Notes: a model not told the origin generated them from the sequence alone. Shown: positions 31,813 to 43,868, counted from the stretch's first letter. The stretch: DNA of 64,000 nt from Albugo candida (GCA_905220665.1 CAJNAR010000146.1:434001-498000); one strand, 5' to 3'. A program made the numbers and translations.

Positions 31813-34800
31813 ATGTTTGGTAATAATGGGCAGAGTTTTCAAGGAAATACAACCGATAACTTTGCAAATTCACCGTTCATTTTAAGAAACCATGCCAAAA
31901 ATCCGTCACCTTCACCACCCATCTTCAACGCAAATCCCTTTGCAGCGCAGAAAGCTCCATCAGAACCTCCAAATGTCCAATTTCCGACCGCAGCACCATT
32001 TACGTCCAATCCAATCACATGCAGCCAAGATTATAAGCCGCCCCAGATAGCCGCATTTAGTGCCAATAATAGCGCTCCAGTAAGCATATTTCCAGCGAAT
32101 CCAAGCGCTACAAATCCTTTTGCAACTTCAACATGGAACTCCTCTTCTTCCTTTGCCTCTTTCGCTCCACAAGCGGTCAATCAAAAGGCTATCGCCAGCG
32201 AGAGTGATATCAATCCTTTCGCACTCGTTTCCACCACAACAGCCTCCTCCAACACTTTTTTTTCGGGAGCACAAACCGCTACTTCACAACAATCATTCTC
32301 ACTTCCATCGAATCCGCACACACAATTTTCTTTAAGTACGCCGTCAATAACAACGACATTTGGATTCGGACATGAAAAGAGCTCAAATAAGAAAAGCGTG
32401 GAGAATGAAAATCGTATGAGAGAGAATACGACCGAAAAAAGCAATCGAACGCGAATACCTTTCCGCAGAAAAAATGAAGGGGCTACTAATATGACTGGAA
32501 ATGAGGAATTCGGCCAAAATCAAGTTGCACATTCATTCCCACCATTTGAAAGCGGGTATCTCACACCACACAAACGACCATCATTCCAACAAAAAGCTAT
32601 TTCAAATTCGAGTAAGAAGAGCAATTTATCAGCTTCCTCTACGGTGAGCAGCACAAACGACAGGCTATCTAATCCGACATTACGCCATGTACTGGATGAT
32701 TCATTATCGAGCGCAGTTGCCATGTCAAATACGCAAATGGATCGTAAAGCAGAACTCTCCTCTGCTACGAATTTGGATGGGCTTTGTGTTGACAAATGTA
32801 GCTTGACCGAACGTGAACTTCATCTTCGCGTTGACGAGCTGAGCGTGTTTGAAAAAAGTATGCCGAGTAATCCTAAATCTCCACAAGATTTGATTGTCAA
32901 ACGCTTTCAACGGAGTTCTGCGGATCACAAGCTCGACATTCCACAAGAGGTTCGACCACCAGGCGTACTGCGTCTCACACAACTATACCTTGAGCAGGAG
33001 ATCATGGATAGGGAAATTTTGGGCTCGGACGCGCGATTTGATCCCCCACGAGCTCCAGAACCGATCGAGCTGTACAACTTTTGCTGGGATCGAACGCGAA
33101 TGATTCGAAAAGATTTCACATTGCAAAATTATCGTGGTGCAGGAGGGAGAGTCAATCCCATTGTATTGGACGTGCACGAACGGATCGCACGATACCACAT
33201 CATGTGCGAACATGAACTCTGCCAAGTCTCAAGTTTTGTGGCACAACAAAATATGGAGCAACTCGGCCAGACACTCAAATCGCTTAATGAGTTGTACGAT
33301 GAAGCATTCAAGACCGGAGATGTCCGCCAACAAAGTCCTTTTGAACCAGAATTACGAGCGTACTTTATTTTATGCACATTGGATAATGGACGAGGCCTTG
33401 ATGTTCTCAAATTTGTCAAAGGACTTTCAAGTACAGTTATGAATAGTCGACATGTTCAATTTGCGATGAAAGTCTTCGTTGCGCGACATACGGACGACTA
33501 CTACTTGTTTTTCCAACTTTTCAAGCAAGCAACATTCCTGCAAGCGTGTCTCTTATTCCGATTTATTGCGAGTATGCGTTCATGCACCTTACAACGAATG
33601 AACAGAGCATATCGGAACTATACATACCCATTGGCTGATCTAGCGGAACTTTTATGCTTTGATGATATCGACCAAGCTGCTGAAGTTTGCCGACATCACG
33701 GGCTTATTATCTCGAATCACACAAGTCGAGACAATATCGCAAGCACTGAGGAAGAAGACATGGATGAACAAGAAATGGAAGAAACGAATGATCTCGCTAT
33801 GATACGATTCGGCGGAGAATTTGAAACAGGTAAAAGGCGCGGATTCAACTCTGTCAGCGGTGCGTTGTGTTCAGCATGAGATGCTTTACCTCTTTTTGTT
33901 AGATATCGAACTGCATCGTAAAAAGACTCCTTTGGAAGTACGAATGTCTGAAAAGTATATCTCGGAAAAGCAGAGGTAGAGAGGATTTCCAACATATATG
34001 GTGGCTGGGTCTAATAATATTTTGGATGTAGGACTTATCTTCGACGTGATATCTGTCGAGGAGTAACCGAGTACTCTAGTCACGAGTATCCATATCTCAG
34101 CGATCTGGTTGAAGAATTAGAGCGAGAAGAGCGAACAAGACTGTACCCTGGTAGGAAACAATACGCCGATGGATACTCGAGATTCCGGGATTACAGAGTA
34201 TCTCCACCATGGACGGCTCAGGGCACTAAGAATGGAAATGCAGATGGAACACAAAAGGCAGCTCGTGCCGAATCAGATAGCTCGAACGATTTGGCACGTA
34301 TCGCTTCGCGTCATGCAGAAATCGAAAATCAACGAAAACTGGCGATAGAACGGCTTCAGCAACTACAGAGAGAGAAAGAATTAGCTGAAGCAAGAAAACG
34401 AGAGCAGGAAATGACACGTCTGGTGACAGAAATGGAAACTCAACAGGTTAAGTTGAAGGAACAAAAAAACGCTCTTGAGGAAAAGGAGCGACAAGAAGCC
34501 GACCGACTTGCAGGATTGAAGGAAATAGAGGAGAAGAAGCGGCAGGACCAAATACAGCGAGAGATGGACAAGGAAGCTGAGAAACGTAAGAGAGATGAAA
34601 TCGAGTGGCGCAATCGAGAGCAAGAACGACTTCGTCGCGCTGAAGAAGAAACAAAGCGTCGAAATGAGAGAATGTCACGTATAAAGCTATATCAAGCCAA
34701 ACTCGATCGCGAAAAGAGAGAAAAGCAATTGGAAGTTGAAAGGCAACTCGCTGCAAAGCGGAAAGAAGAAGCTCGAGCACGAAAACAACACTTGACGATC

Positions 34801-36480
34801 ATCCGATTCCGCTTTCACTTATGGAAAAAATATCGTCTTCGAGCGAGAAAGGGACCAAAGCAACCCCTACGTCTCACTTTGGATATGATACCCAAATCTA
34901 TCGATTCGTCCGGCATCGTACCATCTTTTATACGAGCATCAAGGTCAACTCACGGATTCAAAAATCATGCAGTCGAAGAGCTTCGCGTCATTCCATGGGA
35001 ACCAGTCAATTTGGCGTGCCATTTGGGCCCGATATTGTCATCAAAATATCCACTCGCATCTCAGATTGGATGGAAATTGGTCGTCGCGGATATGATGGAT
35101 CCTCATGCATCGAGCTTTGGAAGTTGGTGCGCGCTCATGTGCGGTATTTCAGGTGATCCACAAATGAGTCACGCTGCATCATACGATATTCGCCACACGC
35201 AAACTCAGACAGGACAACATATAATGACATGTGCTCGATTGATACACGCCGATGCTCTCAACGACACAGAAACGAAGAACGCATTCCTCGGAACTTCAAC
35301 AGTAATCTTCCCATTGGATTTGCAAAGCGTATCAGATAATCACAAAATGGGGCGAATGGCTATGTGGAAGAAACGAGTCGCTGCATCGCTTGCCGCGTTG
35401 GAGCCTTATACACAAACAAATGTTGTGGTCTTGTTGTTTTCAAGCGGACAAAAAAGAGAAGAATCATCGGATGTGCATGTATTTTGTGATCAAATGCAGC
35501 GACGATATCATGGAACAGTGCAAGACATAACGTGCCATTCCATTCACGAGAATGGGGAGCCTATCGGCAATTGCACTTATGAAGAAGAATTCGAGCGGAT
35601 ACTACGCAAGAGTGTCATGGAGTGCGAGAATGTGGGAGAAGAATCAATGGAAGCGATTTCTCTGCAGTCATTATTGACTTTTATTCTGGAACAGTTTATG
35701 AAGCATTCCCTCACACGTGGATACAAAATGCAAGTGGATTTTCAGCGTATCACCTCTGAGCTTTGTATTTTTTGGGAAGAAGATGTCAAAGCGAATGCCA
35801 ACATCAAACCGTGTGCTCCGGAATTATTCCCATTCATATGCGAAGATGACGCCGACGGACGTTATAACTGTCCGTACACGCGAGAATCATTGAATGAAAT
35901 CAAAACACATTTCTACAAACTCACACACACACAAATTGAGATCGACGTAGAAACATTAATTGGGAAATCCATCGCACAAGCGCATGACCTCGTGGTTATC
36001 AAGTGCATGGAATGGGCAGATCGTCTCTTCTCAATGCATGGAAACAGTCTCTTTATTCACAATCTCAAGAATTCCATTCGTGTTGGGCTGCAAATCGTCA
36101 AACCCATTCAGAGAAATGTCATTGTCACAAACGAATCACATGCAATACGGATTCTGGAAAATCTTCTTCCGTGGAATGTATTCGGAAATGTGTATAGCGT
36201 ATATAGTGAAACAATCCCAGAAGAGTGCACGCTGTACATCTCGTCCAAATGTAAAAGGCGCGTGGAAGCGCTTCTTGCATCTCGAAAATTGGAATTCGAT
36301 ATAAAGGAATGGCGAGCTTCACAGCGAAACAAGACAACCGACAAGCTGATAAAGAGAAAGACACCGATACAGCCGACTCGAAGCGCACATTCGGCAAAAA
36401 AAGCAAAGGATCAAAGTAGCATGAGATTAGCTCAAACTTACAGACGCTTCTTATGTATCGAAATTGAACGGGGAACTTAG
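31813..36480 (+). CDS. SAC3/GANP-domain mRNA export protein (TREX-2)
   Basis: Three exons: 31813-33829, 33903-33975, 34032-36480 (introns 73 and 56 nt), 1512 residues. Start ATG 31813 opens MFGNNGQSFQG; an in-frame TTG upstream was rejected. Residues 1-200 are Asn/Pro/Phe-rich with NPF and FG/FA dipeptides, as in the nucleoporin-like N-terminus of GANP. The SAC3/GANP helical domain lies around 320-630 (GLCVDKCSLTERELHLRVDE, then YNFCWDRTRMIRKDFTLQNY). A long charged coiled coil is at about 784-955, and a C-terminal globular region resembles the GANP C-terminal section. This scaffold couples transcription to export at the pore. The coiled coil between SAC3 and C-terminal region is much longer than in yeast Sac3. 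Confidence 0.92.
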
Positions 36481-36521
36481 TTTCACAACTCTCAACATTC
36501 AACCTTCGCTTATTTACGACA

Positions 36522-37457
36522 CTACATGCGGCTACTTTGACGGCGAGCAGCACAAGCCAAAACGATGATAAAGAAGCAGATACCTGCAACAATGAACGCA
36601 ACTGTCATAATCTTTGTCAAGAGATCAACAATAGTCCGTAAAATAATTGGTCGACACTCTCCGAATGGCGAATTCTCAAATTCCGATTGATCGCCTCTCT
36701 TTGCGAAGAAGTTGACGCACCACACCATAGTCGTCTTGGAGCGCGGACACTTGGAGTTTGCCCATTGTAGCAAATTGGAGTATTTGGCAAACATTTTGGC
36801 TTGACCACAAACGTCACACGCGGTCTTCACCTGTGGCATCCGTGTGAGAATTTCAGCTTTTGCACAAACTCCATTCAGCCCAACAACATCGCTCAATGCT
36901 CCTTCGACAGCATTAGCAATCATTGGTGAAATTTGAGGATTATACGCTTGGAGCAACTCGGTAGCTTTCGCATCATTACACAAATACACGCCTTCTGCAT
37001 AGCAGTACCCTTGGTTGAAATACTTTGCATATTTCTCTTCGTCATCAGCCCGCTTCCCATTCTCCAAATCCTTTGCTTTATTTTTAAACGACATCGCGAA
37101 TCCCGCGACAATGAAAAACACTGTCATAAGCGCCATCACCACGCAATTGTACAGCACGAGTAAGACGCGGGAACGTGTGAATGACCCAATTAATCCGATG
37201 AGGCCCACGCCGATCACACAACCACCGACAATCTTCCCAATTAGAAGCGGCGTATCGAACTTTGACTCGTATGAAGTGTCCCGCACCGCATCGTACCAAC
37301 CTTCATTCCTGACTCGCGATACTAAAACGATAATAAACACTCCGATTCCAATGAAAATGAGATTCAAAATGCCGAATAACGCGCGTAAGACGAGACGCTG
37401 GCTTGGTCGGTCATCTTCTCTCTTATTATAGTACTCTTCGGGCTCCGAGTTATGCAT
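36522..37457 (-). CDS. tetraspanin-like membrane protein
   Basis: Intronless, 311 residues. Four hydrophobic helices at about 28-47, 72-93, 98-121 and 281-303, with a large Cys-rich loop of about 160 residues between helices 3 and 4 and a short cytosolic N-terminus. The topology and spacing are tetraspanin-like. The usual CCG motif is not seen (CDVCG instead), so it is a divergent or oomycete-type member. Tetraspanins organise membrane microdomains; partners unknown. Confidence 0.78.
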   Translation of the reverse strand: MHNSEPEEYYNKREDDRPSQRLVLRALFGILNLIFIGIGVFIIVLVSRVRNEGWYDAVRDTSYESKFDTPLLIGKIVGGCVIGVGLIGLIGSFTRSRVLLVLYNCVVMALMTVFFIVAGFAMSFKNKAKDLENGKRADDEEKYAKYFNQGYCYAEGVYLCNDAKATELLQAYNPQISPMIANAVEGALSDVVGLNGVCAKAEILTRMPQVKTACDVCGQAKMFAKYSNLLQWANSKCPRSKTTMVWCVNFFAKRGDQSEFENSPFGECRPIILRTIVDLLTKIMTVAFIVAGICFFIIVLACAARRQSSRM

Positions 37458-37781
37458 TTGAATAGCGTCGTATTGTCAAATAGAATGGTATTTTGTAATA
37501 AACAATGGATTTAGGAGCGAAAAGAGTGTTACGTAATGTGTAGGGTACAGTTGCACAATCATGTGTCAAATCATAAGGCAAGACATCTCTACCGTTTGTG
37601 GCGCACGCACTAGATGCGCATTGTACCGCTTTTACCGCGATTTAACTGTGTAAGGTTCTGTGTGTGAATTGTAACCAATGAAAATGATTCATAAGAAATC
37701 GAAGAATACCACTACGATCGCATTCAGAAACGCACAAAAGAGAGGCAGAAGTTCTTCGCAGAATAATAATACATTTGAGAA
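37458..37781. other. divergent spacer between tetraspanin and REC-kinase genes
   Basis: 324 bp between two start codons with no ORF of note. It presumably holds both promoters. No recognisable repeat was seen. Confidence 0.5.
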
Positions 37782-40709
37782 ATGGACCCTTCCGAAGTAT
37801 GTGTATTGGTTGTAGAAGATGATGAATTCACACGCATGGCTACGATCGATATATTACGCTCTTGTCGCTATGAAGTATTCGCGGTGGAGAATGGAAAAGA
37901 AGCTTTGAACGCACTTATGCAGGAACCTACAAAGTACGATTTAGTACTTTGCGATGTTATGTTACCTGTTATGAATGGAATTCAACTGTTAGCGGCAATG
38001 ATGGAACGCAATGGCATTGCATCAACGCATTCCGTAGCTTTGCATCATATTCCTGTCGTAATGACCTCAAGCAATGAGGAAATGGATGTGGTCACCAACT
38101 GTCTTAGTAAAGGCGCCAAGGATTACCTCATCAAACCGATACAAGTCAACACGGCTAAGACTTTAGTGCGGCATGTATGGCTGAGCCAGCAACAAGACCA
38201 GCAGCGCGCATTTCCACCAAGTCAATTTTCTTCTTTCTCACAAAACCAGCACTTAGCAAACGGAAATACATTCCATACAAACGCAAACAAGTCAAAACTG
38301 AACGCTTCCTTGTGGCAAGATCTAGAAATGATTCGAAATATTGGAAAGGGAACACATGGAAATGTGGTGCTGGCTAAACGTCGCGTGGATGGAGCTATTG
38401 TAGCAGTCAAACGCGTCCAAACTTCACAAATTAGTGAGAGTGGGAAGAAACAAGCCGATAACGAAGTGGTGTTATTACAATCGTTATATCATGTTAACAT
38501 CGTTCGTTTTTATGATCATTTTATGATTGCCGATGAGTTAAATATCGTCATGGAGTACTCGGATGGCGGGAACTTGAGACAACTCGTCAAAATGAGATCG
38601 AGAGAAAAAATGGGACCTTTTCCGGAAGCCGTTATTATGTCGTGGTTTGCGCAATTGGTCCTCGCGGTGGCGTATATTCACGGAAAAAACGTCCTACATC
38701 GTGATTTAAAGGCTCAGAATGTGTTTTTGACACGGAAAAATGTTGTCAAGTTGGGCGATTTTGGAATTTCGAAAGCATTGGCAGGTGATGTTACAGCAAA
38801 CACCGCGTGTGGAACGCCAGAAAGCATGTCACCTGAGATTTGTCGCGGTGAGCCATATGGGAAAAAGTCGGATGTGTGGTCTTTGGGATGCATTTTGTAT
38901 GAGATGATCATGTTACGGCGACCTTTTGAAGCCAAAACGTTGCCCGATATATTCACTAAGATTTGCATTGGAGAGTATCCAGCCATACCTCAAAATGTTT
39001 GCTCACGAGAATTGCGTCTTTTGGTTCAGTTGATGCTCCAGTTGGATGCTAGTAAGCGTCCCACTATCGAAGACATTTGTCGCTTCCCTTTTGTCCAGGG
39101 TCCCATTCAAGCTTTCTTGTCCGAGCACGTGGCAGAGTTTCAAGAAGCGTTAGAATTGGAAGCAAAGCTACATCAACCATCATTGTATACTGCTCGTAAC
39201 ACAGTCATGTCGCCAGTATCACCCAGCTTGCGCCGGAAAGGCACTTTGGATGACAGTATACCATTTCATTCTCCAAAATTGGATCGAAGCATTTCTCCAA
39301 GCTCCAACCGCTCAATAAAGGACCCATCTCCGACCTCATTACTCAATAAAAGAAGTAGTTATCAGCATCTTATACAATCGGCTTCTAGTCCTTCCGAGCA
39401 AGTGCGTGGAAAACTTCGAGATTCCGCTATTGCGGCGGTCGCAGCGGGTCTGATTGATACTGCGCATCCTTCCAAACCTCATGAAAAAACGTCAATGGAT
39501 TCTATCAGCGCGCATGAGGAGTCGGACGCCATCAAAAGCACTCCAGTCAGTGGTACCGAAGACACGCTGGCTGATGCACTTCGATCCAAAGTCGATATTC
39601 AAAATATTCGCCCAGGATTCTTCACGACGTACACTGCATGTGTTTCCGGGTTTGACGTGTGCTATGCGCTCCAGCGTCATTTTAGCAAATCAGAGAAAGA
39701 AGCGTATGATATGGTCGAGCGATTGGTTCAAAATAAGACGCTGAATATGGTGATGGCCGACAGCACAAAATGCCCAAAATGGGACTCTCCGACGACGTAC
39801 CTTCGATTCCAAGTCGACGAATCGTTCGTACCTTTAAACAAGAAGTTTATCGCCTCGGAGCTGTCTTCAGTGCATCCTATGGAGCTCTGTATTAAAGTGC
39901 GTGAAGCCATTGCATTATTGCATGCCGATGCACTCTTCCCGGACGGTATACATACCGGTTTTTCTACGTGTCAAGGATATGCGATTGATCAAAATGTGAA
40001 ATCAGACGACGTATTTTCCAACAGTCAAGGGTATACTGAAGCTCGTGCGAGTGTCTTTCATGCTCCTATCGCCAAGCAATACCGGTCTTTCCTCCGGCTA
40101 GTAGCCAAATTTCAGCAAGTCGATCTGAAGCAATTGGCGAAACATGATCGACAAGCATTTTTTATCAACGTGTATAATACTATGGTTCTCCACGGGTTTA
40201 TCGAATTTGGTGTCCCACAAAACTCTGGACAGTATCGAGCATTTGAGAAAGACGTTCAGTACGTATTTGGCGAATTTCGATTTACATTGGGCGACATCAA
40301 GCACGGTATTATTCGATGCAATCGTAAACCTCCTAGTAATTATTGGGACCGCCAACTGCAACCCCAGGATTCGAGGTTACAATTTCGTCTTCATATTCGT
40401 GATCCTCGATCGCTATTGGTGCTTATTGATATGTGTGAACCAATCCCGTGCGCCGATGATGTTGCGATTATTCGATCCGGACGGACAGATACGGATTTAG
40501 AAGAACAAGTGGAGAAATTCTGTAATCGTCATGTGTTTATACACGAAGATATACAAGAAGTCGAGCTACCCCGTCTTTTCCGCGTGTTTCGCGACGATTT
40601 TGGAGCAGCAGAATGTGATATGATCTCATGGCTGTTACAATATTTTCATAACCCTCCAGCCCATTTGATAACATTTCGTGTTCGATATTGCAGTGGGATT
40701 TCATGTTGA
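37782..40709 (+). CDS. receiver (REC) - NEK-like Ser/Thr kinase - DEP - DUF547 protein
   Basis: Intronless, 975 residues. Residues 5-130 form a response-regulator receiver domain: acidic pocket VEDDE, phospho-acceptor Asp58 in LVLCDVMLP, Thr95 in PVVMTSS and Lys118 in YLIKPI. A kinase domain at about 180-440 is NEK-like: Lys210 in VAVKRV, Asp308 in HRDLKAQN, Asp326 in LGDFGIS and a CGTPESMSPE activation segment. Residues about 600-690 look like a DEP domain, and a DUF547 domain (QAFFINVYNTMVLHGFIEFG) occupies roughly 770-930. All catalytic residues are kept in both REC and kinase, so a phosphorelay input controlling a NEK-type kinase is plausible. The upstream histidine kinase or phosphotransfer partner is not in the window. 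Confidence 0.9.
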   Translation: MDPSEVCVLVVEDDEFTRMATIDILRSCRYEVFAVENGKEALNALMQEPTKYDLVLCDVMLPVMNGIQLLAAMMERNGIASTHSVALHHIPVVMTSSNEEMDVVTNCLSKGAKDYLIKPIQVNTAKTLVRHVWLSQQQDQQRAFPPSQFSSFSQNQHLANGNTFHTNANKSKLNASLWQDLEMIRNIGKGTHGNVVLAKRRVDGAIVAVKRVQTSQISESGKKQADNEVVLLQSLYHVNIVRFYDHFMIADELNIVMEYSDGGNLRQLVKMRSREKMGPFPEAVIMSWFAQLVLAVAYIHGKNVLHRDLKAQNVFLTRKNVVKLGDFGISKALAGDVTANTACGTPESMSPEICRGEPYGKKSDVWSLGCILYEMIMLRRPFEAKTLPDIFTKICIGEYPAIPQNVCSRELRLLVQLMLQLDASKRPTIEDICRFPFVQGPIQAFLSEHVAEFQEALELEAKLHQPSLYTARNTVMSPVSPSLRRKGTLDDSIPFHSPKLDRSISPSSNRSIKDPSPTSLLNKRSSYQHLIQSASSPSEQVRGKLRDSAIAAVAAGLIDTAHPSKPHEKTSMDSISAHEESDAIKSTPVSGTEDTLADALRSKVDIQNIRPGFFTTYTACVSGFDVCYALQRHFSKSEKEAYDMVERLVQNKTLNMVMADSTKCPKWDSPTTYLRFQVDESFVPLNKKFIASELSSVHPMELCIKVREAIALLHADALFPDGIHTGFSTCQGYAIDQNVKSDDVFSNSQGYTEARASVFHAPIAKQYRSFLRLVAKFQQVDLKQLAKHDRQAFFINVYNTMVLHGFIEFGVPQNSGQYRAFEKDVQYVFGEFRFTLGDIKHGIIRCNRKPPSNYWDRQLQPQDSRLQFRLHIRDPRSLLVLIDMCEPIPCADDVAIIRSGRTDTDLEEQVEKFCNRHVFIHEDIQEVELPRLFRVFRDDFGAAECDMISWLLQYFHNPPAHLITFRVRYCSGISC

Positions 40710-40790
40710 TGCAACAAAACAAGATGGTCACTGTTTTTATACTTAATATTCAGCAGGATATACTGCAACTCAATGAGAACGCTACTTTTA

Positions 40791-41670
40791 TCATAAAATG
40801 GTACACCGATACCGCCTCCTTTCTTTCTTCTTAATAGGAGTCGGTAGCGGTATGCGTTTGGGCGGAGGCGTCTCCATTCTTCTAATCGCACGAACCACTT
40901 GGTAAAAGCATTCTTCATGGTTAATCTAGGAGATAGCCTAAAGTCAAAATTAAAAGTCAGCTTTCAGGCATTTTACCTTAAATTTCGCACTCGTCTCCAT
41001 AAAATCGCACTTCCATTCTTCAGCAAGTCTTCTTCCTGCTTCTTCTGGGACTTGTCGATGCTTTTCTAAATCTGTTTTATTTCCTACCAAAACACTGAGA
41101 GGAGTCTTATTATCTGTGATAGACCATGTCTTCTACACGTACATTGGCACGGTTTCTGCGTCCTTTGCGCGCAGAATCTTGTCTTTGAAGGGGAGAATCT
41201 CGTCGAATGAGCTTTGACTGGTTATGTTGTACACTAATAAAAAGCCTTTTCCTTCTCGCATCCACTAAAAAACCTGTAAATTCGGGGAACCGTAAAGGCT
41301 CATTGCAACTCAAACCTGATCTTGCATGGATGTATACTCTTCTTGTCCTGCTGTATCGAGAATGTCTAGTAAGGCGGGTTCATCGTCCAGAAGCGTTTGC
41401 TTTCGGTAACTATCCTCTAATTGAGCGCATATAAGACATCGGAATATCGTAAACGTTAATTTTCGCACCGATTGTCGGATCGTAATCTTCTAAAAAATTC
41501 TCGGTAATCAGTCGAATTGTCAACGCAGATTTACCGACACCGCCGCTGCCTAATACCACCTAGAATAAAACGATTTGATTACAGTTTGCATTACCGTAAG
41601 GCGATCAGGTGATGGATGAAGACAGTTAAGTTACCAACTTGTATTCTTTGATCAAATCGACCTCAGTCAT
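40791..41670 (-). CDS. Ras-family small GTPase with CAAX box CTIL
   Basis: Six exons: 41670-41635, 41559-41469, 41416-41316, 41264-41143, 41094-40977, 40925-40791; five introns of 48-75 nt; 200 residues. Every junction restores a Ras motif: P-loop GSGGVGKS (16-23), effector YDPTIEDSYRKQ, switch [10 protein letters not shown] (Gln67 equals Ras Gln61; Gly18 equals Ras Gly12), guanine-specifying NKTD and ETSAK. The last 20 residues are very basic (KKKERRRYR) and end CTIL, a CAAX box whose final Leu predicts geranylgeranylation rather than farnesylation, as in Rap/Ral-type proteins. Membrane targeting would combine the lipid and the polybasic stretch. Intron density is the highest in the window. 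Confidence 0.93.
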
Positions 41671-41873
41671 AGCTTCTGAATTTATAGTACACTTTTTGTA
41701 TTATAAGCACATTGAAATTTGAGGAAATACTACATTAAGATTTGTGGTCCACACAAAATTGTCCTTTCGCAAATTTTTAGTTTTGAGTTATAGCACGAAG
41801 CAGAATTCCTCTACTCGGCTTGATACAGACGGGCGTATATTAAGTTAGACAGACATAGGACGACTGCTTTAGT

Positions 41874-42337
41874 TTAACTGTTGTAGTCGCGGTCGCTAAC
41901 ACTTTCTTGATCTGATTCTTCATCACTCGAGACTGAATCGAATGCATCATCAGACTCGTCAATGTTAGACGATTCATCGTCACTTTGTTGAGCTAGAAAT
42001 GCGTCGTAAAGACACAATATTTAAAATAGATTACTATAGCGTACCGCTCATAAGCGCTTGTTGTTGCTTCAACGCAGCAAGCAGATCACGAACGAGTTCG
42101 TTCTTTGGCTCAATAGCTATGACTGATGTGGCCATTAGATCGGCGCACATTCCATCGACAAAGCCTACTCTCTTTTGCGCGTGTCTCAGTATTCGTCAGA
42201 TCATGTTCCTGAGTCGCTTTCAGAAAATCCAAAATCAGTGAAATCGGCGCACTTTCCAATGAGCATGCGCCACCTTTGACAATACTACCGACTCGGTGCG
42301 CATTTTCTTTCTGAGGGCCACGACGGAAATCGTCCAT
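41874..42337 (-). CDS. small helical protein with acidic Ser-rich tail (exon model uncertain)
   Basis: The last exon 41992-41874 is secure (50-nt-class intron GTACGC...TTCTAG before it; the preceding exon ends at 42045). It gives a tail of alternating acidic and serine residues (SDDESSNIDESDDAFDSVSS). The preceding exon reads VGFVDGMCADLMATSVIAIE and a helix NELVRDLLAALKQQQALM. The join to the ATG exon (42337, MDDFRRGPQKEN) needs either a roughly 115-nt intron ending at a weak GA-GAG site (exon from 42167) or another unseen junction. Not recognised; it may be a small complex subunit. Confidence 0.5.
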
Positions 42338-42403
42338 TTTGTTTGCAACGATTCGACTCTCTATCGTATACTTATACTATAAAGTACTCTCCTATTTATA
42401 TCT

Positions 42404-43868
42404 TTATCGCAGACTGATTTTATGGGCAGAATATAATCCGTCGGATTCATGTAACTCACGCTCGATTGCAACAAAACTTGGAAAAGTAATTTGCTGGTTT
42501 TCCTCGGATGCTTGAAGATGCAGAATTGCCAGGTTATTGATTGCAAAGGGTTCTTTATACACATGGATTTGTACCGATTGGCATTCGTACAGGAAACAAA
42601 TTCGTTGCTGCTTGATAATGTGTCGTGAAGTATCAACTCGCCGACGAACTGCGTATGAGTACTCGCGTGCATTCAGTACTCGTTTCAAGTGAACCCTATG
42701 CGGGTATTTTCAAAGTTGAACACAAAGGGATTGTTTACACGTACATTTCCCCGGATTCCAAATACCGAACCGTAGTCATTCCATAGGAGGAAATTCCATA
42801 CTGCGTCCGACATCGCACAAACGAGTAATCTTTGCTCGTTTCTGTCAATACATAGGCATTTGTTATCAATGCTATAAGTTGCCTATTTGCGATAAAACAA
42901 ACCAGCTTCTTCCGGTTGCAAATAAACTTTTTCCACTTCGAAATCCTCATAATCGATAGAAATATTATTTTTTGATGGAGCTTCTCGTAAAAGAAACTTT
43001 CTTGAAGCTCGAACGGTTGTCGGAATACCACAGAGCACTGCCGCAGTATCGATCAAACGTTGCATTTTCTTTTCAAATCCGGCGGAATTGTCGAAAACAA
43101 ATAATTTCGGATGTCCAACCCAAGCACGACATGTGCGCTCATCAATTATACGGGCTTGTTCCAGAGTTTCCAGCCGTGCATCATTATTATCCAGAGTATA
43201 GAATTTTTCTGCTCCTTTGGCTGCAGTGACAAGATGGAAGACTGCTATGTACCGAGTATCACGCAACGTCACCGTATCCAAATCATGCTCGAGTTTAAGC
43301 TCTTCCCATTGATCTGTGCTCATATAAGCCGAACCGTCCATTGCCCCACGGTCGCATAAAATCACACAAGGTAGATTAGTGTCCTGTGCCAATGAGTTGA
43401 AAGAGTCTTCTAAAGCCATCTGGAGCTTCAGTAGGTGCCATTGAAAATTCACGATATCTCTTTCTTCCAAATCGCTAAAAATGTGATACGCTTTTATAAT
43501 AGCTTGAACTGAGGTTAAGGACCGAAAACGTACACGAAAAGCGCACCGCCTGTTTGAAGTATAGTAGATGCTTCGGGTACGATGTACACACGAAAGCCGC
43601 GATCACTAAAGTGGTACTAGAATTTACAAAGGTTTTTTGAAAATGCTATGTATCAGTTGTACCGAAAAAATGTTGACAGTCGCTCAAGAGAAGTCGTTTT
43701 CCCAGCACACGGGCCACCAGTGAGCACAAATTTATAAATTGGAGCAACATCGCTCTCGCCGGCTTGTAATGGACTGAGAAGTGGAGGTTGCGATAATGAA
43801 CTGGCTCGACTGAGAATCGACCTACAGCTCACACGGAGAGTACCTTTATCGAGTGGTGTCGTTGACAT
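42404..43868 (-). CDS. TTD14-like P-loop ATPase/GTPase (AAA_28 family)
   Basis: Five exons: 43868-43663, 43605-43534, 43474-42903, 42841-42745, 42695-42404; introns 57, 59, 61 and 49 nt; 412 residues. Start ATG 43868 (the upstream triplet is GTG). P-loop GGPCAGKTT lies at 51-59, followed by VPEASTIL, a CDRGAMD motif and YTLDNNDAR. The C-terminal CYTH-like part contains REYSYAVRRRVDT and QRICFLYECQSVQIHVYKEP. The order matches TTD14 (TRPL translocation defect 14), a conserved eukaryotic nucleotide-binding protein that also binds phosphatidylinositol phosphate in flies. Each exon junction restores the family alignment. Confidence 0.87.
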
